Of a stretch of DNA of 64,000 nucleotides, positions 1 through 10,569 are shown in pieces. A model generated the notes under the pieces. It made no database searches. It had not been told where the DNA came from and saw only the letters and a list, made by a program, of their open reading frames with translations. The stretch spans positions 186,001-250,000 of the forward strand of contig ML133465.1 in the NCBI GenBank assembly GCA_003864495.1, read 5' to 3'. Source of the DNA: Nemopilema nomurai. Taxonomy: Eukaryota > Cnidaria > Scyphozoa > Rhizostomeae > Rhizostomatidae. How positions within the stretch are numbered: position 1 is the first letter of the stretch; each line of letters starts with the position of its first letter. The translations under genes were made by a program, and so were the position numbers.

Positions 1-1850
1 AGTGCTGATGAAATCTGGAATCTGTATGAGCCAAGTGTGACAACTGTACCAATACCTCCAAAGATACTTGAAAGAGACGGCCAAGCAAGTTGGTTCAGCA
101 GTATCCCAAGGAAGTCGGCAGTTTGTTATAGTATGCTGTGCTGTTAATGAGCTGGGAATTTCATTTTATAGCTAAAGGGTGTAGGACTGATGACGAATTT
201 GTCAAGTATATGAAACAGTCGGTTAAGTTTGCAAAGCGGACGAAGGAACAGCCCATATTTTTATACTTAACAATTATAATCCTTACATTCTCTGGAGGTG
301 ATCAGTAATGCTAGAAAGCAATATCACAATGTTGAGCTTTCCACAGAATCGCTCATGTGACCTAAAACCCCTTGACAAGGCACCCCTCGGTCCGTTCAAA
401 GCGCTTATTAACCACGGTGTTGATTATTTGATGAGGCAAAGAGATAATGCTTGCAATTCAATGACTATTCATGTAAAACTTTGTCTCATTGCCCATACAA
501 TGACACCAGCCAATATTATTCCTGGGTTTAGAGCAACTGGGATATGGCCATTTGATAGAAATGTGTTTCCATCAGAAGTTGTCTTGCCAGCATATTCTAT
601 AGGCAGTATAACGGTGGAAGCTAAGCAAGAACAAATGACACCTAATAATGAGCAGGGGCGGATCCAGAGCGAAATGTGACGTTCTCACCCAAAGAAGGAG
701 CGAACAATTTTACGGACCACTCCCAGTTTAATCCGGGGGCCACGCCCATTCGCCAAGCAAACTTTGATTTCTTCTAGAAACTCCATTATATCGATTTCTC
801 ATGCAATATCCGAAGGCAGGAAATCGTTTTTCGCGCGCCTTTCGTTTTTTGAGTTTGAGTTTACTCAATTGAATTGAATGATCCAGTGAGAACTCCCGAG
901 TTCTCACCGCGATATTGGCTTTACTTTTTCAATGGAATAGTACGTCACTGTTTCTCACATCCTACGTCAGAGTTTCTCGCCAGAAACAAAAGAAGACCGA
1001 ATTTGATTGTTTTTTCGACTCGCGCACGAAAATAATTTATTTTCAAGTTCTCACCAATTCATTGGTTTAAAACCAAAATTCTGCACTTTCATTGGCTGAC
1101 AAAATAACCTCTAAATTTATTCCAACGATGAAACAAGCCCAGAACAAGGAGAATTTAAATCTCTATCAAATTGTCTTGAATCATGCTCCTCCGCATTGAT
1201 TGAGTCGGTGTAAGTTTACGATGGCTCTGTCTGCAACTCGGAGACAAACAAGGAAGTCAATAGTTGTCTTGGAAGTTAAATTGAATATTTTAACCTTGTT
1301 TTTTGCAATTTCATTTTGAAGAAAAATGACGTTCTCACGTGAGAACGGTGAGAACACCTGGATCCGCCCCTGAATGAGAGCCATCTATCTCAGACAACAT
1401 AAAAAAATATGCCTCCAGTTTGCACCATTTCCAAAACTAAAATGTAGACAAAGTGCCAACAAGTGCAGGAAAAACCGGGCATGTGGTAAAAGAAAACGAA
1501 AAAGAAAGATGGATCGAGTAGAGGAAAGAAGGGTAAATGGCAAGTTTTGGTGACACCGCAGTTGAAACTGTAATAAAGGCGGATGTTAAAGCAGAAAGAT
1601 CAAGAGAAAATAAAGCAAAGAAAAAAGCTTTGTTTCCATTTTGCAGAAACAGAACATATTCATGGCGAAAAACACACAAAAGAAGAGAGTTGATGGAAAA
1701 AGAAAATGTAAAATAATAACTGACCGAAAGGCAAAGCTGCAGAGAGATGACAAAAGTTAGTTGAGTGAAACTGGACTACTAGTGACAGTGATTGCATTGG
1801 TGATGATGCAAGTGATGCTACTGTCAGCGAAAGTGACAATGAAGAGAGGC
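1..1850 (+). pseudogene. Decayed pogo/Tigger-type (DDE) transposase, interrupted by a nested element
   Basis: Fragments of a DDE-superfamily transposase of the pogo/Tigger/jerky group can be read in several frames. About 80-170 reads (frame-shifted) KQVGSAVSQGSRQFVIVCC, the usual stretch after the first catalytic Asp. The open frame at 308-679 holds the end of the catalytic domain: the LKPLDKAPLGPFK block and then NIIPGFRATGIWPFDRNVF, both typical of this group. Stops at about 145-170 and 290-310 and missing sequence between blocks show it is dead. A 720-bp element (653-1372) splits the C-terminal tail; beyond it a lysine-rich, then acidic tail (about 1373-1850) is compatible with the same protein. 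The left end lies outside the window. Assignment to the superfamily is firm; the exact family is inferred. Confidence 0.8.
653..1372. mobile_element. Non-autonomous DNA transposon with 15-bp TIRs and 6-bp target duplication
   Basis: The left end is CAGGGGCGGATCCAG and the right end is its exact reverse complement. The direct repeat AATGAG flanks both sides (647-652 and 1373-1378), fitting a target-site duplication. The inside has no coding potential but many GAGAAC/GTTCTC words, including GTTCTCACGTGAGAAC near the right end. TIRs of this kind (CAGGGGCGGATCC) are common among hAT-like elements, but hAT normally makes an 8-bp duplication, so I leave the superfamily open. It is inserted in the pogo-type transposase remnant, so it is younger than that element. 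Confidence 0.85.
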
Positions 1851-1966
1851 AGGTTTAAAGATATCCGAAGATGGTGCACCTAAAAATGGATAATCACATC
1901 TCAGTAGAGAGTGATGGTAGGATTCTATGTTAGATTCTATTCTAGAAGGATAATTCAGCTCATTCC

Positions 1967-1967
<1 letters not shown>

Positions 1968-2025
<58 letters not shown>

Positions 2026-2085
2026 ATGATGATGATGGTGATGGTGATGATGATGATAATAATGATGATGATGATGATGATGATA

Positions 2086-2123
<38 letters not shown>

Positions 2124-2181
2124 AATGATGATAATGATGATGATGATGATGATGATAATGATGGTGATGATGATGATAATA

Positions 2182-2213
<32 letters not shown>

Positions 2214-2247
2214 AATGATGATGATGATGATGATAATGATGATGATA

Positions 2248-2279
<32 letters not shown>

Positions 2280-2304
2280 AATGATGGTGATGATGATGAT
2301 AATA

Positions 2305-2351
<47 letters not shown>

Positions 2352-2382
2352 AATGATGATGATGATGATGATGATGATGATA
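1968..2382. repeat. (GAT)n trinucleotide array with higher-order structure
   Basis: A 415-bp array of GAT units with scattered GGT and AAT variants. The six-frame products (poly-Asp, poly-Met, poly-Ile) are artefacts. The variant block starting GGTGATGATGATGATAATAA recurs at about 2043, 2163 and 2286, so a secondary period of about 120-123 bp overlies the 3-bp period. Confidence 0.95.
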
Positions 2383-3907
2383 TTTGCTCCAGGTTTACTG
2401 CAAGATCCCATCTCTAGACAAATGCAACACTGGATCTTACTTTATTTTATGCTAATTTGCGTTGATGTATTTTGAATATCTGCTATAACTCCTAGAACTA
2501 GTTGTTCGTCCCTTTGAACTTGAACCTATCTTCCTAAAGATATAATTTTACAGAAACATATGCTAGTATCCAAGTATCCAGATCGATGAAGTTATTGGTT
2601 CATGATAAAGGTGTTCCATCTCAACCAGTGCTTGGTTTCTAGTGACCCTGCCTAGGCCTATTTTCCATCTTACGTCACACATTCGTTTCTGCATGTTCAT
2701 CACATTTCTCAACCGGCAATTACGACATCATCATCATTAATCACCATGGAGATTATCAGCGTCAGAATACTGCTCTGCCCACATGGCATTTCATCTCCAT
2801 TGATCATCTGTCATCACCTTGCCTCTCCCAACTTATGGGCCCGTTCGCACTGTGTTTTGACAAAAGTTTCTCAAAGATGATAATTTCACGTCAATTAAGG
2901 GGACATTTTCAAATCTGACAAAAAACGAATATAGGATAAACATCGCTCTGTCATTTGTGACATTTGATGGATGGCAGTCTACAAATGCTGGAATGGACGA
3001 GGAAAGCTCTATACCTTTAGCGCTGGCTATATATGTGTGTGAATACATTCATTTAGTTAATTACGATAACCCCAGTTAAAGTCAACAGCTCTGCGAAGCT
3101 ACTCTGACTCCGTGTTCTTTGCACGTTAAATAACAATACATCGAAGTTCAACTCGTCCACGGAGGGTCGTCACAAAAATACAGCTTGATAGGTAACGCCG
3201 CTCAATACAAACTCGCGTTCCTATAGGTTAATGCATTGAAGATTTTATTTATCTCTCTCGACAATATTCAGCTTTTCTTCCTATCCTCCTCCATAGACAA
3301 GCAAAGCTGAATTGCACTCGTTTGGCTAAGAGCTTTTTCGAAGGCAGAAACCAAGAATAAACAACTTTACCGAAATTTTAGTAAATGTAACAACCTTCTT
3401 TTATACGTTCCTATTTCCACAACTTTTTGAACAGCTTTCTTAACTCTTACCTAAGACATCTTTTGTGTTAATTAATGCTTTGAGTTTTAATTCTAAAAGA
3501 AAATATTATTGTTTGATGCCTTTATAAGGTTTCCTTTCACACAAGTCTGATGTATTCTAATGGTATGATATTTTTAATTTTATTTTTAATCATTGCACTT
3601 TACTATGTAGTCTTTCTTGTATGAAAATGGGGAGGGGCTTTATAGATAGGGGGGCTTATTTAAAAAGTTCGGCTTAAAAAGGAGGGGCATATTAAAGAGG
3701 GGGGCTTAATAAAGAGAGGGGCTTATTAGAGAGGGGGCTTAATAGAGCTTTTACGGTATTTTTAATTATATTTTAAGATGACGCAAGTAATCATAACTAC
3801 TCTGCTTAAACTTACTCTATGATTATTGATATTGATTGTTCATTGCTATGCGTTCCTTATTACTCCACAGTGAAAGATATCTGAATTTTCGCTCTTTTCT
3901 TAGATCA
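2383..3907. other. Intergenic stretch, no gene seen
   Basis: No coding exon can be supported. About 3108-3133 matches a word found again at 32829-32854 (CTCCGTGTTCT..TGCAC.TTAAATAA), probably a shared dispersed repeat. The end of the stretch (3620-3760) is a G-rich transposon remnant listed separately. Confidence 0.5.
3620..3763. mobile_element. G-rich GGGGGCTTATT repeat remnant ending in TTACGGTA
   Basis: Imperfect repeats of GGGGGCTTATT/GGGGCTTAATA run from about 3630 and end at TTACGGTA (about 3751-3758). The same subterminal motif and tip occur in the complete element at 29452-29834 and in a third piece at 61975-62077, so this is a one-ended copy of the same family. Confidence 0.6.
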
Positions 3908-5638
3908 TCAATTACGTTGCTTAATCTTCATGACTGTTCTCTTCAATGAGTTATGATGGCCTTTGAATGTATACCAATTAACCCCATCAGCGTAAGATTC
4001 ATGAGGACCATTCAAATATTTGCCATTCAGATTTGAAGCGTGGCATTTCGAATACCACCAGGCACCATGGTAATCCACCGCACAACTTCCACCAGAATTT
4101 GTATCGTGGTCTCTGTCTTTTGTTGAGAACTTGCGCCCATTGTGGCCTGAAAACGAATCACCCGCAGTTCCTGAATACGATCCTATATGCAATGTAAACA
4201 GCTTATCTTCCCCATCAATGTAGAAGGTGCTGTATTCCGCAAAAGCTTTGCTTCCGTTCACAGCTTCGAGATCAAATCGAATTTTCATGTTCTTTCGCTT
4301 TGTTAAACGGTGAATCTTTTCATTTCCAAGCCAAAACTCGTTCTCTATGTTTCCGAACCCTATCTTATACGCTTGCCAGTTTTTAAAAAAATCAACTGAT
4401 CCATCAGTTCGCCTCTGCATTACTGTCCAGCCACCACCTTCATTTTCCATGTCACAGTATACGGAGAAAGGGATCCCATTATCAGGGTTCACTATGTAAA
4501 TCCCACTTTTGGTGTGCCCATTTTGTTTCAAAGAAAAACAGTCTCTCTCTTGTACATCAACCAAGGCAGATTGACGTTCCTTACCAACCTCGTTTTCAGC
4601 TTCACAAATGTAGTATCCTACATCAGCAGAAATCAGATTGGTAAATTTCAATACTAGCCTCGTCTTATCTTCAGAAAATACCTCTCTCCCTTTCATCTGG
4701 CCAAACCCCCTTTTCCAGCTGAGTTTAGGAACAGGATTGCCGGTTGCATTGCATTCGATTTCTAGAGGGTATCCTGCTGTTCCAATCACCTTTCTGCCGC
4801 TGATGATCACTTTTGGCTTTGTGAAAACAGAAAGCTTCGTCTCAGTCGTCTCTGACCCAACAATGTTTTTAGCAACACACTTGATCTTACCTTGGTCACT
4901 TTCTTGTACGTTGGAAATGACCAGTGCACCCGCTGCTGGGAAAGTGTACCTCGAATCTGCTACCTGCGATCCAAAAGTCCAAGACAACTTTGGTGCAGGG
5001 TTTCCTTCAGCTTCACAGAATAATGTTAAATTTGAGCCTTCTCTTTGATGTACGGTGTCTGGAAACTTTGATTTGATCTTTGGCTTCGATATTGACCTTC
5101 CGGGTAAGCCACGGTCACCCTTCAACCCCTTGTCACCTTTTGGTCCTTGTGGCCCATTTACGCCCATTGGCCCGACATCTCCTCTTTGTCCCATTTCGCC
5201 TTTAGCACCACGAGGACCTGGCTTTCCCCTTGGCCCTCTGTCTCCTTTTTCACAAACAACAGTCACGTTCCGGCAATGACCAACATTATTATTTGCGATT
5301 TTGAGAAACCGCAAAAGAACATCAAAGTTTTGATCAATTTGACGCCGCGATCTGCTTTTTGCCCCTTCCAGTTTCCTGACTTCTCTGCTGAGCAACTGTG
5401 ATAAATACCTTATTTCTGTACTCTTTGCTGCATGGCCTTGGACTCGAAATTCCTTCAATCTCCGTTCAGTTACTCGTTGCTTCTTTTCCAATTGATCTAT
5501 CCTCCTTGACATCACACTATCTGATTGGTATACCTTTATGTGCAGAAAGATCGTTTCGGCAACCAGCAGTCCTATCACCGCTGTTGAAAGATAAGTGAAT
5601 CTGCGATTAAAACGCGACAGTCCCTTCTCCTCGGCCAT
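3908..5638 (-). CDS. FReD1: type II membrane collagen-Ig-Ig-fibrinogen protein, 576 aa, single exon
   Basis: Predicted cell-surface recognition protein. Order: short basic cytoplasmic tail (1-13), signal-anchor membrane helix (about 15-34), charged coiled-coil stalk (40-110) with a furin-like RSRR at 96-99, two cysteines before the collagen (C122, C129), 16 Gly-X-Y triplets (132-180), two Ig domains (about 186-270 and 275-360) with their Cys pairs, and a fibrinogen C-terminal domain (365-576) with [30 protein letters not shown], the DRDHD calcium-type loop and a CH dipeptide near the ligand pocket. The layout resembles FIBCD1/ficolins with Ig domains added. I start at the ATG at 5638: an in-frame TGA lies at 5678-5680, and the longer open frame begins only with TTG (5665). 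A consensus CCTTTTCAG acceptor sits at 5683-5691, suggesting a spliced 5' UTR. A foldback transposon is inserted just beyond it. Confidence 0.93.
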   Translation of the reverse strand: MAEEKGLSRFNRRFTYLSTAVIGLLVAETIFLHIKVYQSDSVMSRRIDQLEKKQRVTERRLKEFRVQGHAAKSTEIRYLSQLLSREVRKLEGAKSRSRRQIDQNFDVLLRFLKIANNNVGHCRNVTVVCEKGDRGPRGKPGPRGAKGEMGQRGDVGPMGVNGPQGPKGDKGLKGDRGLPGRSISKPKIKSKFPDTVHQREGSNLTLFCEAEGNPAPKLSWTFGSQVADSRYTFPAAGALVISNVQESDQGKIKCVAKNIVGSETTETKLSVFTKPKVIISGRKVIGTAGYPLEIECNATGNPVPKLSWKRGFGQMKGREVFSEDKTRLVLKFTNLISADVGYYICEAENEVGKERQSALVDVQERDCFSLKQNGHTKSGIYIVNPDNGIPFSVYCDMENEGGGWTVMQRRTDGSVDFFKNWQAYKIGFGNIENEFWLGNEKIHRLTKRKNMKIRFDLEAVNGSKAFAEYSTFYIDGEDKLFTLHIGSYSGTAGDSFSGHNGRKFSTKDRDHDTNSGGSCAVDYHGAWWYSKCHASNLNGKYLNGPHESYADGVNWYTFKGHHNSLKRTVMKIKQRN

Positions 5639-5697
5639 GTTTGGCTTGCAAGCAACGTAGCTCAACTCGGCTTTTGATCAAACTGAAAAGGTGAATG

Positions 5698-8600
5698 AAC
5701 AGGGTGCATTTGTAATGCGTAGTTGTTATTTGCAATGCGGACACAGACAGAATCTGTCTGTTCATTTCATAGACAGAACCTCATGGACAGAATATGGTAT
5801 ATTAGCCAATCAGGTTAGAGTTTCTCATTGCCATCATAAAGCCGCCATAGGTATCAGAATTACACGTTAACACCTTGTTTAGTTGTCAAGATTTATTTGC
5901 ACAAGGATTTCTACATGCATTTACTCCCCATGTGGTCTGAAGGATTCAAAACAGTGCAAGCTACACAATAGACCTGTATTCCACCGCTAGCGCTGCCTCT
6001 CAGTCATTGTTTCAAACTATTACAAATGCACAAAATAAATCATTCTTTGATCTCATAACCATTAACCATGGAACCCCAAAGATAGCAGAAAGGCTCACAC
6101 GGCAAAATACAAATGAAATTCAATTGTTAAAACTTTATATTTCAACCGTTCGAAAGAAAGGGACCGCCAAGCATTAAATTTATTCAAAACACACGTCGAC
6201 CCGGTTTACAATATCTAATGAAAGCGGGTCGGGAACATGGTTTCTTGTAAGAAATACCAGGAGTAATCAGAAGTCTCATTTCCAGCTGTTTTGGAAGGGG
6301 GTTTCGCATTAACTCTCAACTTTGCTAAAAATATCGCATGTCACTGAAGAAAGCTTCTCTGTCTCGGAAAGTCGGAAAGAAAGCCAGGCTACTTCCTCTT
6401 TGCCACGCTGTTCTATAGGAAAGGTAGTTCACTTTGACAATGATTGGGGGTATACTTAATAGTTTCTTGCATTAAAAACACGCTTTATCTTTTTTAATTA
6501 CATAATCGGGGCGGGGGCCGGCCAGAGAGGCACACGGTATTAAACAGGGATACCTATTTTCTTCTAAGACGAAAAAAGGGGATATCTATTTGCACCAAAA
6601 CTTTACGTCACAAATTGATAGAGACATTAATAGTGATAAATAAAATCAACACTTTATTTTAGTGTCTAAAACATTTAGCATTTTTCACCGCACAGCCTGT
6701 TTTTAAACATATTTGTAATGAGAAAAATTACGCAATGCAAAAGGTTTGTATTGCGTATGAAACCAAAGCTCAAGGCTGGTTGAGAAATTTCCCGCTTCCC
6801 ATAGACTGATTCTGTCCACTATGGACAGATTCTGTCTGTAGAAGACTGATTGACCCCATGCTGGCAGGCATTGCGTATGAAATGAAAGCTCAAGGCTGGT
6901 TGAGAAATTTCCCGCTTATCATGACTGATTCTGTCCACTATGGACAGATTCTGTCTGTAGAAGACTGATTGACCCCGCTGGCAGGCATTGCGTATGAAAT
7001 GAAAGCTCAAGGCTGGTTGAGAAATTTCCCGCTTCCCATAGACTGATTCTGTCCACTATGGACAATTCTGTCTGTAGAAGACTGATTGACCCCGTGCTGG
7101 CAGGCATTGCGTATGAAATGAAAGCTCAAGGCTGGTTGAGAAATTTCCCGCTTCCCATAGACTGATTCTGTCCACTATCGGATTCTGTCTGTAGAAGACT
7201 GATTGACCCCATGCTGGCAGGCATTGCGTATAAAATGAAAGCTCAAGGCTGGTTGAGAAATTTCCCGCTTCCCATAGACTGATTCTGTCCACTATGGACA
7301 GATTCTGTCTGTAGAAGACTGATTGACCCCGTGCTGGCAGGCATTGCGTATGAAATGAAAGCTCAAGGCTGGTTGAGAAATTTCCCGCTTCCCATAGACT
7401 GATTCTGTCCACTATGGACAGATTCTGTCTGTAGAAGACTGATTGACCCCGTGCTGGCAGGCATTGCGTATGAAATCATTCAGGCTGATTCTGGCTGCAA
7501 CGGAATGGCACAAACTTCCGCTCACTTCCATTCTCGACATATTGTCCTTTGTTTTATTTAGTTGATGAATTTTTAAGGTGTTTGACTAGACGGTAATTTT
7601 TTCTTTTTCAAATTTTGCTGTGCATCTGCTTCTTCATGGATTGTTTGTAATTGTTTCACGAAAATTTGTGACTGTTTCGTGAGATTCGGCCAATTGCAGA
7701 TTTTGCTAGGGATGTTGTGGTATTGGCTGAGGGTAATGCAGCCCCCTACTTGCAAGATTTTTCGAAAAAAATGTGGGGAATCAGTCTCCCCTAAAAGCTT
7801 GAGTGTTTGATTGCTGTCGGATTTTAAAGTAGATTGGCCATGAATGAAACTGTATCAGGTCATTTCAACCAGTGTGTCCTTGGGCGTGAAATTTATTCAA
7901 TGCAAGGATGAGTCATGTCGGATGCTGTTTGATTGCGGGCATTTCTGGGGTTTATTTGTCTTGGCCAATCAGGTTAGCCTTAGAAGAAATTCTGTCCAGC
8001 AGAAAAAGTTCTGTCCGTATGAGGACAGAGTTGTTTTTACCCAATCAACTGCCTTTCAGCAAAATGCGCGGGTTGGCTCTTCCAATGAAATGCCTACTTT
8101 TCAGACCATCCAATAGACACTGAAATGAAGGCTGAACACATCTATCTCAACCAATCAATATTTAGGATGCATGATTTGGCGCGAAGTATGCTTTACATTT
8201 GGCGGACTTCTTTCTCTGTGCACATTCGTGTTGGAGCATCGAATCGAAAGGCATTGACAAACAATGACTTATAATTTTATCTTGGGAACGGGTATTTAGC
8301 CGTTTATTGATCACAACATTTCAGGTAAGACAATCCTGCCGTTTGTCTGAAAACGTTTTCTTAATTTCGTTTATCGGCTGTCACATTACACAATGTTACA
8401 AACAGTTGATTCTGAAGAAGAAATTTGATCTGCAATTCTTTTCTATTTATGACACTATAGTTTTGCATTCTGCCTCGTATGGTTTCTTGCTGCCACCGAG
8501 GTCCAATTGTTAATAATTATAAGAGCAGAGAAAGTTTTATTCTGTATTCTCTGATCCGATTATCATTGTTAATGGTTATGAGATCAAAGAATGATTTATT

Positions 8601-8936
8601 TTGTGCATTTGTAATAGTTTGAAACAATGACTGAGAGGCAGCGCTAGCGGTGGAATACAGGTCTATTGTGTAGCTTGCACTGTTTTGAATCCTTCAGACC
8701 ACATGGGGAGTAAATGCATGTAGAAATCCTTGTGCAAATAAATCTTGACAACTAAACAAGGTGTTAACGTGTAATTCTGATACCTATGGCGGCTTTATGA
8801 TGGCAATGAGAAACTCTAACCTGATTGGCTAATATACCATATTCTGTCCATGAGGTTCTGTCTATGAAATGAACAGACAGATTCTGTCTGTGTCCGCATT
8901 GCAAATAACAACTACGCATTACAAATGCACCCTGTT
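5698..8936. mobile_element. 3.24-kb foldback transposon with 369-bp TIRs and 4-bp AATG target duplication
   Basis: Left arm 5698-6066 and right arm 8568-8936 are near-identical inverted copies starting AACAGGGTGCATTTGTAATG. AATG flanks both ends (5694-5697 and 8937-8940). The matching flanks of FReD2 and FReD3 (about 14041 and 19181) lack the insert, so the empty site is visible in this window. The core holds a tandem 120-bp minisatellite and no transposase frame that I can recognise, so it is non-autonomous. Near-identical arms imply a recent insertion. It lies 13 bp upstream of the putative FReD1 5' UTR acceptor. Confidence 0.93.
6748..7476. repeat. Minisatellite, about six 117-120-bp units, core of the foldback element
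   Basis: Units start at GCAGGCATTGCGTATGAAAT near 6862, 6979, 7101, 7217, 7337 and 7457, with a diverged first unit near 6748. Each carries CTGTCCACTATGGACAG, a 17-bp inverted repeat, followed by ATTCTGTCTGT, words also found in the element's TIRs. Some units have small deletions inside the palindrome (for example near 7060 and 7178). Confidence 0.95.
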
Positions 8937-9604
8937 AATGGTGAATCGTTTCGCTGGATGAGTAAAAGCGGATTAATCAATGCAAGCATGTTCGGGCAGG
9001 TCCACCATTTTCTTCCGCATAACCTTGCGGTCGCTTGTGTTGAACTATTATGCTGTTTATTGACATCACCACATCACATCACAAAGTGTTGAGCAGCCAC
9101 TTTCACTCATTACTGTGTCTGTTTTTATTCTCATGAAACAGGAACTACCCTGTACTAAAGAGCAACGGAGAGTTTCTCATTTGTGTCATTAGTCCTTTCA
9201 TTGACTTTTGTTCTTGTCACACAAAATGAAAAGCGAAAACAACTGAAAATGATTTCTATGAACTCGTGAATATAAATGCCGGTTTTAGCCAGAGGATTTG
9301 ATAGCACCAGCTTAGAAATGAGGACGAACAACCATCCAGATTCGAGTCCATGAACATTGGCCTAATTTATAGATTTTGATAATAGTTTAATTTAAAGTTT
9401 TGACATTTGGTATTCTGACATTTGTAGACACGTTTTTGATAATAGTTCAAAAATAGGAAACATAAGTCTTAACAGTAAGACAAATATTTCCAATGTTTTA
9501 TAAAACCTTCGAACCTTCAAGAAACGTTCTTTTTCCTCAAAAAGCCGTTATACATTATCGTAAACTACAACCGCTAATCTCATTTTTATTCTTTCGTTTA
9601 ACAG

Positions 9605-10569
9605 AAAATACTTTGTGGAGATGTATTACAGAAACTCGACTCTCATTCGACCATATCAGCTTCATCTCAGAAACTGTGACAAGCAATGCTCTTTTGAACA
9701 ATTTATCAGGTATACTTGCATACCATCTCACACCAGAACGAGCTTGTTTTTCACCGATGACGTTCCAAATGTGCTGTTGCGCACCACGTTTAGCAACATT
9801 TGTATATTTACGCTGGTTTTTATCGATCTTTTTCGTTTTCATTATAACTTTTTATCAATTTTAGGTTAAGAGGAATTGTTAAATTTAGTCCGCACAATAA
9901 TAGATGCTAAATGATAGTTTTTGATAAAGTCCTCCGAACATTGTAAGGTCAAGATGAGCTTTTTTCTATAACGGTTAATTATATTTTGAGCAACGTAATT
10001 TTGGTTCTAATTTACTTTTCTTTTGGTAGTATTTTGCAAAACCGACTCCCAAAAGACTATGAAAAAGAATGTGGAAACAGCAAAGCGACCAAAACAGTGA
10101 AAAACTACAGTAAGCATTTCCTCATGAAGGATTTTCCACTTTTCCTGTAGAGGTATTTTGAGATAGAAGACTTTTGTGCTTACATAACCAGAGATTAATA
10201 CAGTCAAGAATGCAGCCATTTAGATAAATTGTTTGTGAAGATAGATCATTGAGATATACTATTGTGATACCACTCTTATGTTTTTGGAATAAGCGACGCA
10301 ACAATGGGATATCCACTTACCAAAAATTATGAATACAGTAATGCTAGGATATTTTCACATGTTTTCCACGGATTTATCGAAGAATTTGTTTGTTCGCAGT
10401 GAGCCTCGTTATCGGTTTGGCGATAGTGTCCGGAGTGCTTCTACTCGTCGTCATAGCAATACTCATACAGCACACAGATGAAAGGAGAAAGGCACGCAAG
10501 GGAGGCTACCTCATTGGCAGTAATGAGCACAACGAAGATGGCAGCAATGATAATCTGTTGTCCATCTAA
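9605..10569 (+). pseudogene. Histidine acid phosphatase, last three exons only (copy 1)
   Basis: Exons 9605-9709, 10030-10109 and 10400-10569 join in phase through GT-AG introns. The product begins KYFVEMYYRNSTLIRPYQLH, the conserved tail of lysosomal/prostatic-type histidine acid phosphatases (human ACP2 has a VEMYFRN block here), then CDKQCSFEQF, LPKDYEKEC with the family's late cysteine, a membrane helix (SLVIGLAIVSGVLLLVVIAI) and a short cytoplasmic tail containing KGGYLIG, like the GY-type tail of ACP2. The first exon starts in mid-codon, and I find no upstream exon with the RHGxRxP active site: the preceding sequence is the FReD1 flank and the foldback element. I therefore read it as a truncated gene piece caught in the duplication. 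No stop or frameshift spoils the part present. Confidence 0.82.

Noticed and set aside
1824..2475. Long frames giving poly-Ile, poly-Asp and poly-Met proteins
   Set aside because: They are just the three-frame reading of the GAT array; flanks show no coding signal.
5055..5279. Proline-rich plus-strand frames within the FReD genes
   Set aside because: Antisense shadow of the collagen Gly-X-Y repeat; same for 13408-13686 and 18543-18821.
5639..5665. N-terminal extension of FReD1 (LSYVACKPN before MAEEKG)
   Set aside because: It begins with TTG, and an in-frame TGA lies at 5678-5680; the first real ATG is at 5638. The same holds for FReD2 and FReD3.
6748..7476. CRISPR-like look of regularly repeated units
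   Set aside because: Units are about 120 bp and directly adjoining without unique spacers, inside a eukaryotic transposon.
9555..9842. 95-aa minus-strand frame KTKKIDKNQRKYTNVAKRG (and its copy at 14661)
   Set aside because: Antisense and overlapping the acid phosphatase exon; conserved between copies only because the whole unit is duplicated recently.
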